Positions 34,616 to 43,639 are shown, counted from the first letter of the stretch. The stretch is DNA of 64,000 nt from Holdemania massiliensis (GCF_022440805.1 NZ_JAKNTK010000001.1:434001-498000), one strand, 5' to 3'. Numbers and translations are program-made. The notes: a model not told the origin generated them from the letters alone.

Positions 34616-34861
34616 TTATTCCTCGTCATGCTCGACAAGGATGGAACGGGAATCTTTGTCGCGAATGGCAATGACGGTACCACGGATCAGATAAGCTACC
34701 GGATCGCCGGCACAGCTTTTGACCAGCGGAATCAGTTCCGTTCCCTGGACTAAACCGATATCCTGCAAACGGGTGCGGATGGAGCCGGTGCTGTTGAGCT
34801 GAGTCACTTTGCAGCGCTTCCCCAATGGGATTTGATTTAATGAACATTGGACGATACTCAT
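34616..34861 (-). CDS. feoA: FeoA SH3-like protein
   Basis: The 81 residues match FeoA: SLNQIPLGKRCKVTQLNS, RTRLQDIGLVQGTELIPL and a final YLIRGTVIAIRDKDS barrel strand. FeoA partners FeoB and affects its activity. ATG 34861 follows AAAGGAGG; the upstream in-frame ATG would overlap the inverted repeat. It is the first gene of feoAB. Confidence 0.93.
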   Translation of the reverse strand: MSIVQCSLNQIPLGKRCKVTQLNSTGSIRTRLQDIGLVQGTELIPLVKSCAGDPVAYLIRGTVIAIRDKDSRSILVEHDEE

Positions 34862-34876
34862 AGTCAATTCCTCCTT

Positions 34877-34917
34877 TAAGTTGGTCATGAGAAATCTTGT
34901 TTCCCACTACCAACTTA
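34877..34917. promoter_or_regulatory. 9-bp inverted repeat in the feoA leader
   Basis: TAAGTTGGT (34877-34885) and ACCAACTTA (34909-34917) are exact complements 23 bases apart, just upstream of the feoA ribosome site. They do not match Fur or DtxR consensus sites as I know them. Metal-dependent control is possible but unproven. Confidence 0.45.
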
Positions 34918-35099
34918 TGTGCAGGGGCAAAGTGCTGCTAGGCTTACACAACTGCTGGTACAAAGAATCTCTAAAATAAAAAACTTTCGGCTCTGAAGAA
35001 TCATGAAGGAATTCTTACAATTCCTTTCCCACTGAAAAGAAAGAAAATGGGGATGATATAATTGATTTAAAGACGAAAAACAGGAAAGGGGAATTGGCA

Positions 35100-35834
35100 A
35101 TGAAAGGAATGAGGCTGCTGGGATCCAAGATCATGACAGTGCTGCTTCTGATTTTAATTGTGGGAAATTGTTATGGTTTTCTCAGTCAGCGCTGGCATCA
35201 TTTAACCCCTGTGGATTTCCGGCACTGCGGGGTATTCCGATTTAGCGGCGCCGATGGTTATGGTCGGGTAGAGTTTACCAATATCAAGGAAACTCTGAAT
35301 ATCACTCAGGAAGGGCAGTTCTGCGCGAATGTGGAGTTCTTCGCACAAACGGCCGACGGGCTGATTGAACTGAGTGCTCTTTCAGATCTGCATAACGGCG
35401 ATTTGCTGACGGTGATTCCGGTTTATGACTCCGTCTACTCTCAGCTTTTAAAAGTGGATCCGGACACTTCGCCAGTCAGGCTGGAAGTTGCGAATTTATT
35501 GGCGCCGATTCACGAATTGGACAGCCGGCTGGTTTCTGAACGGAGCGATATTTTGCATAAGGTAAACCTGGGATTTGCCGGACATGCAAGCTGGATTACG
35601 CATGCTGTACGATTGGATGAAACAGGTGAAGGGATTCTGATTGTGATCTTTGAAGATCTGGAAAATGACGGAATCTATGCAGTGGAAGTCAAAGGTGCCT
35701 GCTTTGATGAGAATGATGTTTTTCATTTTGCGTCAAAAACGCTGCGCCGGATTGATCCGCAGACATTCCAGCAGCAGGCGGATGCTGATCCCACTTGGCA
35801 ATGGGGCAATGGAAAGGGGCTGGTGCGGCAATGA
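35100..35834 (+). CDS. exported or membrane-anchored protein of unknown function
   Basis: The 244 residues have one N-terminal helix (IMTVLLLILIVGNCYGFL) and an outside domain rich in strands. Parts such as ADGYGRVEFTN and GDLLTVIPVYDSVYSQLL suggest a beta-sandwich or SH3-like piece. I do not recognise the family. ATG 35100 follows AGGAAAGGGG. Its stop overlaps the start of the next gene (ATGA), so the two exported proteins are made in fixed ratio and may be partners. Confidence 0.7.
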   Translation: MKGMRLLGSKIMTVLLLILIVGNCYGFLSQRWHHLTPVDFRHCGVFRFSGADGYGRVEFTNIKETLNITQEGQFCANVEFFAQTADGLIELSALSDLHNGDLLTVIPVYDSVYSQLLKVDPDTSPVRLEVANLLAPIHELDSRLVSERSDILHKVNLGFAGHASWITHAVRLDETGEGILIVIFEDLENDGIYAVEVKGACFDENDVFHFASKTLRRIDPQTFQQQADADPTWQWGNGKGLVRQ

Positions 35835-36601
35835 AACGAACAGGACTGAACTGTCTTCTGGTTGTGATCGCCGCGCTGACGCTGACGTTGTTTGTCCGCA
35901 GTATGCTGCAGAAACCGTTGATTGAAATCAGCCGCGAGGCATGGGAGTATTATCATGTTTCCGTGTATTCCGGAGATTCCTATCCCAATCAGAAGGTATG
36001 GAATCAACGGCTGTTGGACGACGATCTGCGGTATGCCCGGCAGGCCGGCGATCTGGCGTGGCTGGATCAGCTGAAACGGGTTGAATCAGCTTTCAGCTGT
36101 CAGGCTCCCCGCTATAACTGGTATCCAGCCTGCAATATCAAACTGACTGACGAGCCGCGGATCCGGGGAACAATGCCGCTGCTGAGTCGGGAAGAAGCGC
36201 AGACACCAGATGTGCAGGAAGCTTTGGAGGAAATCATTTTCCGCTTTTCCAGTCTGCGCTACAATCACAATCCTGACGGGATACTGACGATTGAAAAGGC
36301 GGTTTTTATTGATTCTGAGCTTGAAAATTCTGCTCAGCTGGTGGCCTGGGTAAGGTTGGATAACGATGAAAATGCTGTGCCGAAGACGATGGTTTTTGTT
36401 GCCAACAATCTGCGCCAGGGAACAAACCGCTGGGTTTACTGGAATGATCACTTCAGTTCTAATCGGGATATTGAAACTTTCCCGCTGCCGCCCAACGGCT
36501 ACTGGCCTGAATATCATGCGGCAGAATTGCCGCTGCTGCAAGGGAAGTCCATGAAGTTCAGTGAAATGGAATGGATGGCGAACCTTTTCTTAAATGAATG
36601 A
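35831..36601 (+). CDS. exported or membrane-anchored protein of unknown function
   Basis: The 256 residues begin with a signal anchor (LNCLLVVIAALTLTLFVRSM) followed by a polar outside domain with many Trp and Tyr (REAWEYYHVSVYSGDSY, PRYNWYPACNI). It is translationally coupled to the gene upstream through a four-base overlap. No family recognised. The pair is flanked by feoAB (divergent) and an ABM-domain gene, neither of which explains it. Confidence 0.7.
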   Translation: MKRTGLNCLLVVIAALTLTLFVRSMLQKPLIEISREAWEYYHVSVYSGDSYPNQKVWNQRLLDDDLRYARQAGDLAWLDQLKRVESAFSCQAPRYNWYPACNIKLTDEPRIRGTMPLLSREEAQTPDVQEALEEIIFRFSSLRYNHNPDGILTIEKAVFIDSELENSAQLVAWVRLDNDENAVPKTMVFVANNLRQGTNRWVYWNDHFSSNRDIETFPLPPNGYWPEYHAAELPLLQGKSMKFSEMEWMANLFLNE

Positions 36602-36676
36602 TCGGCAAGTGAACATAAATTGTGAATGTGCCGAGAGGAATCGAAAGTTAATTGTAAGTGAAGAAGGAGGAAGCAT

Positions 36677-37009
36677 ATGAAGATCATTGTCAACATCTAT
36701 TATACAGGAATCCAGGGCCATGCCCGCCAATTTGCCGAAGAAATGGTTCAGAGCGGAACCGTTGCTCAGATTCGCCGGGAAGAAGGGAATCTTCGTTATG
36801 ATTATTTCTTTTCCATGGAAGATCCGGAAACGGTCTTGTTGATTGATGCCTGGGAAAACCAGCAGGCGATTGACCGGCATCATGCCTCGCCGATGATGAA
36901 GAAAATCACGGAGCTTCGTTTAAAATATGATTTGCATATGAAAGTTGAAAGAACTGTTCCATCAGAAGAACCGCTCCCTGAATCAGACAAACAGTTTATC
37001 CGGGAATAA
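36677..37009 (+). CDS. ABM-domain (quinol monooxygenase-like) protein
   Basis: A 110-aa ferredoxin-fold protein: IVNIYYTGIQGHARQFAEE, then EEGNLRYDYFFSMEDPETV and LLIDAWENQQAIDRHHASP. This order is diagnostic of the antibiotic-biosynthesis-monooxygenase (ABM/YgiN) superfamily. Members act on quinols or haem or have only a structural role. The His pair in RHHAS is at the usual active-site place. It has an AGGAGG site and is probably a single gene. Confidence 0.85.
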   Translation: MKIIVNIYYTGIQGHARQFAEEMVQSGTVAQIRREEGNLRYDYFFSMEDPETVLLIDAWENQQAIDRHHASPMMKKITELRLKYDLHMKVERTVPSEEPLPESDKQFIRE

Positions 37010-37102
37010 GTTTTATTTGATAGAAAATTACGTAAATAATTATAACTGTCTCATTGCATAGAAGGAAAGAACTGCTTATCCTTAAAGCAGGAGGGAACAC
37101 TC

Positions 37103-37582
37103 ATGGCCAATGAAGATAAAAAAGATTTTAACGCGATGCTCCATGACAGTAAGGATATGCCCAAGTTTCAGACGATCACCGATCAGAGCAGCATTGAGAA
37201 ATACGGCGGAAGCAAAATGTATTTTGCGCCGCCCATTGATTATGACAAGGTAATGAAAAGAATTCCTTATGGCAAACTGATGACCGTTGGAAAAATCCGG
37301 GAATATTTCGCCAAACAAAATCATGCGGACTTTACAGAACCGATCACCGCCGGTATTTTTGTTTCAATTGTGGCGTGGGCAAGCGAGCAGCGCAGAGAAG
37401 ACAAAACGCCTTATTGGAGAACGCTGAAAGCCAAGGGCGAGCTGAATGCCAAATACCCCGGCGGGATTGAAGCGCAGAAAGAAAAGCTGGAAGCCGAAGG
37501 GCATACGATAATCCAAAAAGGTCGTAAAAATATACGATACTATGTCGAAGATTACGAGAAAGCTCTTTTTGACTTGAAATAG
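37103..37582 (+). CDS. MGMT-family-like protein without the alkyl-acceptor cysteine
   Basis: The 159 residues match a Firmicute group annotated as MGMT family: KMYFAPPIDYDKVMKRIPYGK, LMTVGKIREYFA and YPGGIEAQKEKLEAEGH. The central region follows the DNA-binding part of O6-alkylguanine transferases. The expected P-C-H-R centre is absent (TPYWRTL takes that area), and there is no cysteine in the protein. It may flag alkylated DNA like alkyltransferase-like proteins, or do something else. It has an AGGAGG site. Confidence 0.7.
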   Translation: MANEDKKDFNAMLHDSKDMPKFQTITDQSSIEKYGGSKMYFAPPIDYDKVMKRIPYGKLMTVGKIREYFAKQNHADFTEPITAGIFVSIVAWASEQRREDKTPYWRTLKAKGELNAKYPGGIEAQKEKLEAEGHTIIQKGRKNIRYYVEDYEKALFDLK

Positions 37583-37666
37583 GCCGAGCGGGATTGCCGG
37601 CAAGCGTCAGGTTTTCAACTGAAAAGAAGGACAGAACTTCACTCAAATCGAAAAGGGGTGGAAAGC

Positions 37667-38836
37667 ATGAAAATGACTGGGGATAAAATTCATCCGAAAA
37701 TGTTTGATCATCTTTTTAATCACGATCAAAAGCAATCACTTAGAGCCAAACATCACTCAAAGAACATTTTGTTAATGTTCATCGTTGCGTTTGGATTCTT
37801 GATCTCAGCTTATACCCAGAAAGACGTTCAGCCACCCCAATCCGCTGAACCCGTTTCCGAAAGTCTGTTTACGATCTCTGAACGTGGTTTTGATTTAGCG
37901 GAAAAGGAAACTTATCGAATGAATATCCTTTACGACAATGGTGCAAAAGTCAGATCAATCCCGTATCTTTTTGATCATCAAATCTCCGCTGCTGAAAATG
38001 CGGATGAGAATCTTCAGCTTTTCACGGACTTTACGGTCCAGATCATAGATAAAAACTACCGGAATATAGCTTTCCTAAAATTCCACGATGGAAATCAAAT
38101 CACAAGCAAAGAGGTAACTTTTAAGGTAACGGATATCCCTTTCAATGAGAAGTTGAATTTAGGGGAAAAAAGCAAAAAAGCGCTTTTGTTCGGAGATCCG
38201 CTTCCGTTTGAAGTCTGGCTGCCCCCGGTCATGGATTCGGTAACTATTGATTTCTGGTTTTCTTCCCGACTGGTTTTTACCGATTTCAAGTTTGCGGAAG
38301 CTTTTATCAGTGAGATAAAAGAATCGGTGATCTATCCTGAAGATTCACGATATTCCGAAGTTCACTGTCATGATCCAAGTTATGACTTGTTTTATGCTCC
38401 TGTTACTCTAACAGTCAACGATGCTCAGGATTATTCGGTCACGTTTATTCAATATTGCGGGGATGGGGTTAAAATCAACAGTCAGCGCTATGTGCTGCCG
38501 AATCATGATCTGATCTTGAATCTTGTCCATCTCTTAGAGGATAAATTGTTTTCCTATATCCCCGATGATGGTTTAAATCGCAGGGAGTATTTAAGGCCGA
38601 TTTATTTTTCCACTGATGAATTTTACATTGAATCAGAACCCTTTGAAGCTTCTCTTCAGCTAAGTGCTTTAGATTCTGCCTTAGTGGATTTTAAAGCACT
38701 AGGACTAACTGCCTATGAAGATGGTAAAGAAGTGGATGTTCTTCCTGCTGAGCTTGGCGCTCATCGAATTGAGTTTCATGACCAGCATGGAAATATTTAT
38801 GAATACCGGTATGTGAATCGGGAGCGAGACCGTTAA
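37667..38836 (+). CDS. membrane-anchored protein of unknown function
   Basis: About 33 cytoplasmic residues rich in His and Lys precede one helix (ILLMFIVAFGFLISAY). The rest is a large outside domain (about 340 residues) rich in strands and charge. Features such as DNGAKVRSIPYLFDHQI and EFHDQHGNIYEYRY give no family. ATG 37667 (AAAGGGGTGG site) is used; a GTG lies at 37658. A terminator follows. Its size and anchor resemble surface sensors or adhesion subunits, but no function can be assigned. Confidence 0.65.
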   Translation: MKMTGDKIHPKMFDHLFNHDQKQSLRAKHHSKNILLMFIVAFGFLISAYTQKDVQPPQSAEPVSESLFTISERGFDLAEKETYRMNILYDNGAKVRSIPYLFDHQISAAENADENLQLFTDFTVQIIDKNYRNIAFLKFHDGNQITSKEVTFKVTDIPFNEKLNLGEKSKKALLFGDPLPFEVWLPPVMDSVTIDFWFSSRLVFTDFKFAEAFISEIKESVIYPEDSRYSEVHCHDPSYDLFYAPVTLTVNDAQDYSVTFIQYCGDGVKINSQRYVLPNHDLILNLVHLLEDKLFSYIPDDGLNRREYLRPIYFSTDEFYIESEPFEASLQLSALDSALVDFKALGLTAYEDGKEVDVLPAELGAHRIEFHDQHGNIYEYRYVNRERDR

Positions 38837-38895
38837 AAGTGAGTATTCAGTAACGACTAAATGAAAGAATCAAAGAACAAAAGAAGCAACAAAAT

Positions 38896-38939
38896 AAAAA
38901 CCAGACTGATTCAGCGGCTTTGCTGAAAGTCTGGTTTTT
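38896..38939. terminator. bidirectional intrinsic terminator
   Basis: AAAAACCAGACT and AGTCTGGTTTTT form a twelve-base-pair stem with an inner CAGC/GCTG arm, between the converging anchored protein and reductase 3. Confidence 0.85.
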
Positions 38940-38981
38940 GTATTTCTGTGTTTTCAGTTTTAAAATGAAATGAAAGTGAAT

Positions 38982-40817
38982 TTATTTCCCGGCGTTTTTC
39001 GCAGCGTTGGTGCCTGCAGTGTAGCCCGAGAAATTAGCCCAGCCCTGCATCATCGCTGTCATGGAATCTGCACCATTGGCACCGCCGACAACACAGCCTG
39101 CACCATAGAGGTTGGCAATCGGATTGCCGTCTGTATCCACGATCTGGAGGTTCTCATTGGCTTTTAAGCCGCCTAATGTTGTTGCGAAGCGTGGCTTCTG
39201 TTCAACGATGACATAGGTACCTTCCTTCAGGGCAACGGGTTCCGGCTTGTTGAACTGTGTGTCTTTGCCAGCGGCGCACATGTCGTTGTATTCTGCGACT
39301 GTCGCACTCAGACCTTCGGCATCAATGCCCATCTGTCCGGCCAGCGCACTCAGATCATCCCCTTTGACAATGATCGGTTTGCCGTTGTTGGATACGGAAT
39401 ACCAATCTTCGATGGAAGCTTCGCTAGGGATCAGCTTGTCCTCAACAGATTTGGCAAGATACGCGGCATATGCCTCTTCATCCATAACCAGGTAAAGAAT
39501 TTTGTCTTCCTGAGCTGTAGTGGCGTTAGTGATTTCACTTAAAGTACCGACTTCACTGACGACTCGCTCACCCTTGGAGTTCACATAAATCGCACCATGA
39601 CCTGCCGTGGCTGCCGTCGAGCTGGCCGTCGCGGCCAGACCTTTGGTCGGCAGCTTTTCGACGCCCTGAGCATAAACCTTGACCAGATCCAGATTGATCG
39701 TGGCTGCGCCGACTTCTTCACCCATGACTAAGCCGTCGCCGGTGTCGCTGTCACGACCGTAGAACAGATAACCGTTCAGGGTTTCCGGCAGTAATTTCTG
39801 ATTGGCGCCGAAGCTGCCGGTTGCCAGAACAACGGATTTGGCGTTAATCGTCACTTCTTTTCCCGTAGCATCGGTAGCCATGGCACCCACGACGGCACCG
39901 CTGTCATCGGTCAGAAGCTTGGAAGCCCGAACATCCGTGAACAGCTGGCCGTTGTTTTGGGCAAGCAGATCCTTCATCTGATCTAAGAAGGAAACTGAAC
40001 GGCCGACAACGCCGATCTGCCGGGAAGCAGAATGATCCGGATACTGCGTAGCTGCGGCATCGTAGGCAATCTTCAAATCATCCGTCAGCCAGTCGATGCA
40101 TTCGCCAATGTTGTCAGCCAGCAGCTTGACTAAGACAGGATCGTTCTTTTGCAGACCGACCTGCATGATATCCTGATACAGCAGTTCAGAAGAATCGTTG
40201 GTTTCGTTTAAGACCTCTTTTTGAATCCGGGAGTTGGTCGCAACCATCGTTCCGGCATTGAGGACCGTATCGCCGCCGATGAAGCCGTTCTTTTCGATAC
40301 AAATAACGTCCGCGCCGGTCTGTGCCGCCCGCACGGCAGCGGTGATTCCGGATCCACCTCCGCCGATGACCAATACGTCGCAGTCATAGCTGTCATTCAA
40401 CGCTTCTGCAGCGACTTCTGTGTTGAAGCTGGTGCTCAAGTCCGCTCCAGCCTGGGTCAGCGCGTCTTTGACGGCAGCCATGAAGGTAGCGCTGGTAATC
40501 GTCGATCCGGTGATCGTATCCAGATTCACTGTCTGATTAGCGATGATGTCGTTTGTCAGCTGATCCATCGCGTTGGTTCCAATTCCGGTGGTCTCCGAAG
40601 ATTCAATGACCTGAATGGATTCGATCGCGTGGTCGTTGACCGTGACTTCAATCGTAATTGGGGCGTTATGACCCGTAACCGTTGCGGTATACGTACCCGG
40701 CGTCAGCGTCGAAGCTGACGTTGAGGGAGTTGGGGTGCTGGTTGTTCCTGAATTGCTGCAGCCGGTAACCGAAGCCGCAATAAGCAGGCACAAAGCCAGA
40801 CGAATAAGCTTTTTCAT
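38982..40817 (-). CDS. surface flavoprotein reductase 3: FMN domain then FAD domain
   Basis: Lipobox SVTGC (Cys20), a Ser/Thr/Pro linker, then an FMN-binding domain ending DTITGST (100-106), a full flavinylation motif. A fumarate-reductase-like FAD domain follows (VLVIGGGGSGITAA; DSDTGDGLVMGEEVGAA; NLYGAGCVVGGANGADS). This is the domain order of urocanate and related reductases. After NSKGERVVSE the segment is VGTLSEITNATT, with no arginine where fumarate reductase keeps its proton donor, so a different acceptor is likely. The gene is divergent from a two-component system. ATG 40817 follows GAGGAGG; the upstream frame lacks a site. Confidence 0.88.
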   Translation of the reverse strand: MKKLIRLALCLLIAASVTGCSNSGTTSTPTPSTSASTLTPGTYTATVTGHNAPITIEVTVNDHAIESIQVIESSETTGIGTNAMDQLTNDIIANQTVNLDTITGSTITSATFMAAVKDALTQAGADLSTSFNTEVAAEALNDSYDCDVLVIGGGGSGITAAVRAAQTGADVICIEKNGFIGGDTVLNAGTMVATNSRIQKEVLNETNDSSELLYQDIMQVGLQKNDPVLVKLLADNIGECIDWLTDDLKIAYDAAATQYPDHSASRQIGVVGRSVSFLDQMKDLLAQNNGQLFTDVRASKLLTDDSGAVVGAMATDATGKEVTINAKSVVLATGSFGANQKLLPETLNGYLFYGRDSDTGDGLVMGEEVGAATINLDLVKVYAQGVEKLPTKGLAATASSTAATAGHGAIYVNSKGERVVSEVGTLSEITNATTAQEDKILYLVMDEEAYAAYLAKSVEDKLIPSEASIEDWYSVSNNGKPIIVKGDDLSALAGQMGIDAEGLSATVAEYNDMCAAGKDTQFNKPEPVALKEGTYVIVEQKPRFATTLGGLKANENLQIVDTDGNPIANLYGAGCVVGGANGADSMTAMMQGWANFSGYTAGTNAAKNAGK

Positions 40818-40880
40818 TGTCTTTCCTCCTCTTGCAATGCAACAAGATAATAATTTAACAATGTGTTGAAAATATTTTGG

Positions 40881-40898
40881 TTTTGACACAGTTTTGAC
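40881..40898. promoter_or_regulatory. direct repeats for an OmpR-type regulator (candidate)
   Basis: TTTTGAC occurs at 40881-40887 and 40892-40898 with an eleven-base period, the spacing at which OmpR/PhoB-type dimers bind. The second copy overlaps the -35 box of the two-component operon. Confidence 0.55.
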
Positions 40899-40921
40899 TA
40901 AATTCTGTTGTTAGTTATAAT
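40894..40921 (+). promoter_or_regulatory. promoter of the two-component operon
   Basis: TTGACT (40894-40899), 16 bases and TATAAT (40916-40921), 19 bases before the response-regulator start. Confidence 0.65.
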
Positions 40922-40939
40922 TAAAATGGGAGAACGAGT

Positions 40940-41644
40940 ATGAAAACGATTTTAATAGTGGATGACAACGAATCCATCTGCAACATTTTGTATCATTATG
41001 GAAAAGAAGCGGGCTATACGATGCTGATCGCACACAACGGACAGGAAGGCCTGGCCTATTTCACCAACTACAAGCCGGATGTGATCCTGTTGGACGTTAT
41101 GCTTCCGGATATCGACGGCTTTGAAGTCTGTCAATGTATCCGCAAGGTATCCCGTGTTCCGATCCTGATGATTACCGCCAAGACAGCGGATCAGGATCGG
41201 GTTATGGGACTGGATATCGGCGCGGATGATTATATTCTCAAACCCTTTTCCTGCCAGGAAGTCATGGCGCGGATTCGCGCGGTGCTGCGTAGAACCGAGG
41301 AAAATCCGGAACAAGCCGACTTTGTCTATGGCAATTTAATGATTCAGGAAAGCCGGAATTTAGTTAGTCTGGATGGTAAACCGATCAATCTGACCAAGAA
41401 GGAAATGGAGCTGCTTGTCCTGCTTGCTTCCCATCCCGGCCGGGTTTATTCCCGTGAGATTCTGTTGGATCTGGTCTGGGGCTACAGTGGGGAGAGTTAT
41501 GATCGGGCAGTGGATTCCTGTGTGAAGCGGCTGCGCGCCAAACTGGATGAAGTTCCGCATCCCTGTTTCTCAATCAAAACGATCTGGGGCGTAGGCTACA
41601 GCTTTGCTTACGAGGAAAAGAAGCATGAGCAAGCTGACAACTAA
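40940..41644 (+). CDS. OmpR-family response regulator
   Basis: The 234 residues have a receiver domain with phospho-acceptor D52 (VILLDVMLPDIDG), acidic pocket DDNE, Thr in LMITAKTAD and Lys in DDYILKPF. A C-terminal winged helix follows (INLTKKEMELLVLLASHPGRV; YDRAVDSCVKRLRAKLD). It probably controls reductase 3, encoded divergently, and the kinase gene that overlaps its end. The promoter region has direct repeats of a type bound by this family. Confidence 0.93.
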   Translation: MKTILIVDDNESICNILYHYGKEAGYTMLIAHNGQEGLAYFTNYKPDVILLDVMLPDIDGFEVCQCIRKVSRVPILMITAKTADQDRVMGLDIGADDYILKPFSCQEVMARIRAVLRRTEENPEQADFVYGNLMIQESRNLVSLDGKPINLTKKEMELLVLLASHPGRVYSREILLDLVWGYSGESYDRAVDSCVKRLRAKLDEVPHPCFSIKTIWGVGYSFAYEEKKHEQADN

Positions 41645-43088
41645 GTTAGTGCTGATGTTCGGCGTAGTCATTGTGAGCTATGCCGTGATTTTAGTTTACA
41701 ATTTTTCGCATTTTACAGCGGATGTTTTAAACTCGCATCATGTCGATATTATTTTCCGCGGGGCAGAAAACGTAGCGGAAACGTTTGAACGGATGCTTCC
41801 GGAGAAGACGGGACCGGAGAATTTCATTCAGTCGATCAAGAGCCTGGAAAATGTGGAGTACAGTTTGGCGATGCTTTCGGATATTAGTGATTACAGCTAT
41901 TCGCTGTGTGATCGAAATGGTCAATATCTCTACTTAAATGACAATCAGCTGATTGAAAAGCAGGATATCAGTCTGATTCCGGAAGCGGAAACCGTTCGGG
42001 ATTCAGCGCTGGCGGGAGAAAGCTCCTGCATCGAGTTTCCCACTTCCGACGGGCATATCATTGCCGGTGCGGCGCCGATTCAAAATGTCAGCGGGGAAAC
42101 GGTCGGCATCATTCTGATTCTGCATCAGGCCAGCGATTCCATCGCGATGCAGTCCAAGATCAACAGCTTTCTGTTTGGCTTGACGCTGGTAGTTTTACTG
42201 CTGCTTCTGCTGGTCATCGTTTTTATGTCGAATCGCTTCACTGCTCCAATCCGCAAGATCACGCTGATCGCCAAGGAGCTGGCGCAGGGGAATTTAACGA
42301 TCCAGACTCATATTCATCAGAAGGATGAAATCGGAGAGCTGGCTTATTCGATGGATCAGCTTGCGATTGAGCTTCGCAAAAGTAAGGAAATTCAGAAAAA
42401 TGAAGCGAAAATGCACGATAACTTCCTGGCGGATATTTCCCATGAGCTGAAAACACCGGTCACCGTGATCCGCGGTTCACTGGAAGCTCTGGCCGATGGT
42501 GTGATCAAAAATCCAGAGGATGTCGCAGCTTATTATCAGCAGATGTTATCAGAAAGCCGATATTTACAAAAACTGATTCAGGATCTGTTGATGATCTCAA
42601 CGTTAAAAACCAAGGAATTCAAGATTAAACAAGAGCCCGTGCATCTGTCTGAGGTGATGTCGGACACGGCGATGAGCGCCCGCGGCATGGCGATGAAAAA
42701 GAAAATCCAATTCGTAACGCAGGCACCGGAAAATGATTTTGTCATGCTTGGCGATTACGAATTGATCCGCAAGCTGCTGATGTTGATTTTGGACAATGCG
42801 GTAAAATATACAGAATCCGGCAAGTCGATCTATTATTATCAAACGCAAAAGGGGGAGATTGTGATTCAGGATGAAGGTGTGGGGATGGATCAGGAAGCCC
42901 TCTCCAACATCTTCAAACGGTTTTATCGTCAGGGAAAGGGGATTGAATGCGGCAGCTCCGGCATGGGATTAGCGATCGCCAAAGAAATTGCCGTTCGGCA
43001 TCAGATTGAGATTCAGGTTGCGAGCAAACTTGGCGTAGGAACCACGTTTACTCTGATCTTTCCGATTGATCATGATCAGGGAAAATGA
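41625..43088 (+). CDS. sensor histidine kinase (HAMP, HisKA, HATPase)
   Basis: Two membrane helices flank an outside sensor domain of about 150 residues. The HAMP linker, HisKA with H273 (DISHELKTPV) and the catalytic domain with N box DNAVKYT, DEGVGMD and GSSGMGLAIA follow. ATG 41625 has a GAGG site and overlaps the regulator's 3' end by 20 bases. Together with the divergent reductase it suggests induction of a surface reductase by an outside compound (inference). The outside domain has no motif I can assign. Confidence 0.93.
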   Translation: MSKLTTKLVLMFGVVIVSYAVILVYNFSHFTADVLNSHHVDIIFRGAENVAETFERMLPEKTGPENFIQSIKSLENVEYSLAMLSDISDYSYSLCDRNGQYLYLNDNQLIEKQDISLIPEAETVRDSALAGESSCIEFPTSDGHIIAGAAPIQNVSGETVGIILILHQASDSIAMQSKINSFLFGLTLVVLLLLLLVIVFMSNRFTAPIRKITLIAKELAQGNLTIQTHIHQKDEIGELAYSMDQLAIELRKSKEIQKNEAKMHDNFLADISHELKTPVTVIRGSLEALADGVIKNPEDVAAYYQQMLSESRYLQKLIQDLLMISTLKTKEFKIKQEPVHLSEVMSDTAMSARGMAMKKKIQFVTQAPENDFVMLGDYELIRKLLMLILDNAVKYTESGKSIYYYQTQKGEIVIQDEGVGMDQEALSNIFKRFYRQGKGIECGSSGMGLAIAKEIAVRHQIEIQVASKLGVGTTFTLIFPIDHDQGK

Positions 43089-43177
43089 GAACATCCCCAA
43101 AAATTGAGTAGGGATCCAACAAACTTGCGAAGATGCTTCTTCCGGAGTAAGATTAGAAGCAGACAGGAAGTGATTTT

Positions 43178-43639
43178 ATGGCGTTAGAACAAGCAAGAGC
43201 CTATCTGGAAATCTGGGGCTGTGCCGAACAGATTATCGAATTGAAGCATTCCAGCGCAACGGTTGCCTTGGCTGCGGAAGCGTTGGGAACAGAAGCCGCG
43301 CGGATTGCGAAAACCTTGGCGTTTTGGGTTGATGGCAAGCCGGTGTTGATTGTAACCGCCGGAGATCAGAAGATCGACAATGCGAAATTCAAGGCTTTCT
43401 TTCATGTCAAGGCCAAGATGCTGGGACAAGCAGAAGTGGATGTTCAGATCGGTCATCCCGTCGGCGGGGTGTGTCCGTTTGGGATTCAGCCAGGGATTCC
43501 TGTATATCTGGATGTATCGCTGCAGCGATTTGAAACCGTCTTTCCTGCCTGCGGCAGCGGCAACAGCGCGATTGAGCTGACGCCGGAACGGCTGTTTGAG
43601 ATTGCCCAGGCTGAAACCTGGACTGATGTATGTAAGTAA
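43178..43639 (+). CDS. YbaK/ProX-type aminoacyl-tRNA deacylase
   Basis: The 153 residues match the YbaK domain: SSATVALAAEALGTEAARIA, KTLAFWVDGKPVLIVTAGDQ and the loop GHPVGGVCPFGI. The Lys in KTLAFW is the conserved catalytic lysine. Relatives hydrolyse mischarged Cys-tRNA(Pro) or Ala-tRNA(Pro). This gene is short and has no synthetase core. Its AGGAAGTG site is correctly spaced. The specific tRNA error corrected here is not certain. Confidence 0.88.
   Translation: MALEQARAYLEIWGCAEQIIELKHSSATVALAAEALGTEAARIAKTLAFWVDGKPVLIVTAGDQKIDNAKFKAFFHVKAKMLGQAEVDVQIGHPVGGVCPFGIQPGIPVYLDVSLQRFETVFPACGSGNSAIELTPERLFEIAQAETWTDVCK

Noticed and set aside
34017..34694. Open frame of 225 codons antisense to feoB
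   Set aside because: feoB is unambiguous on the other strand; no ribosome site and no recognisable protein.
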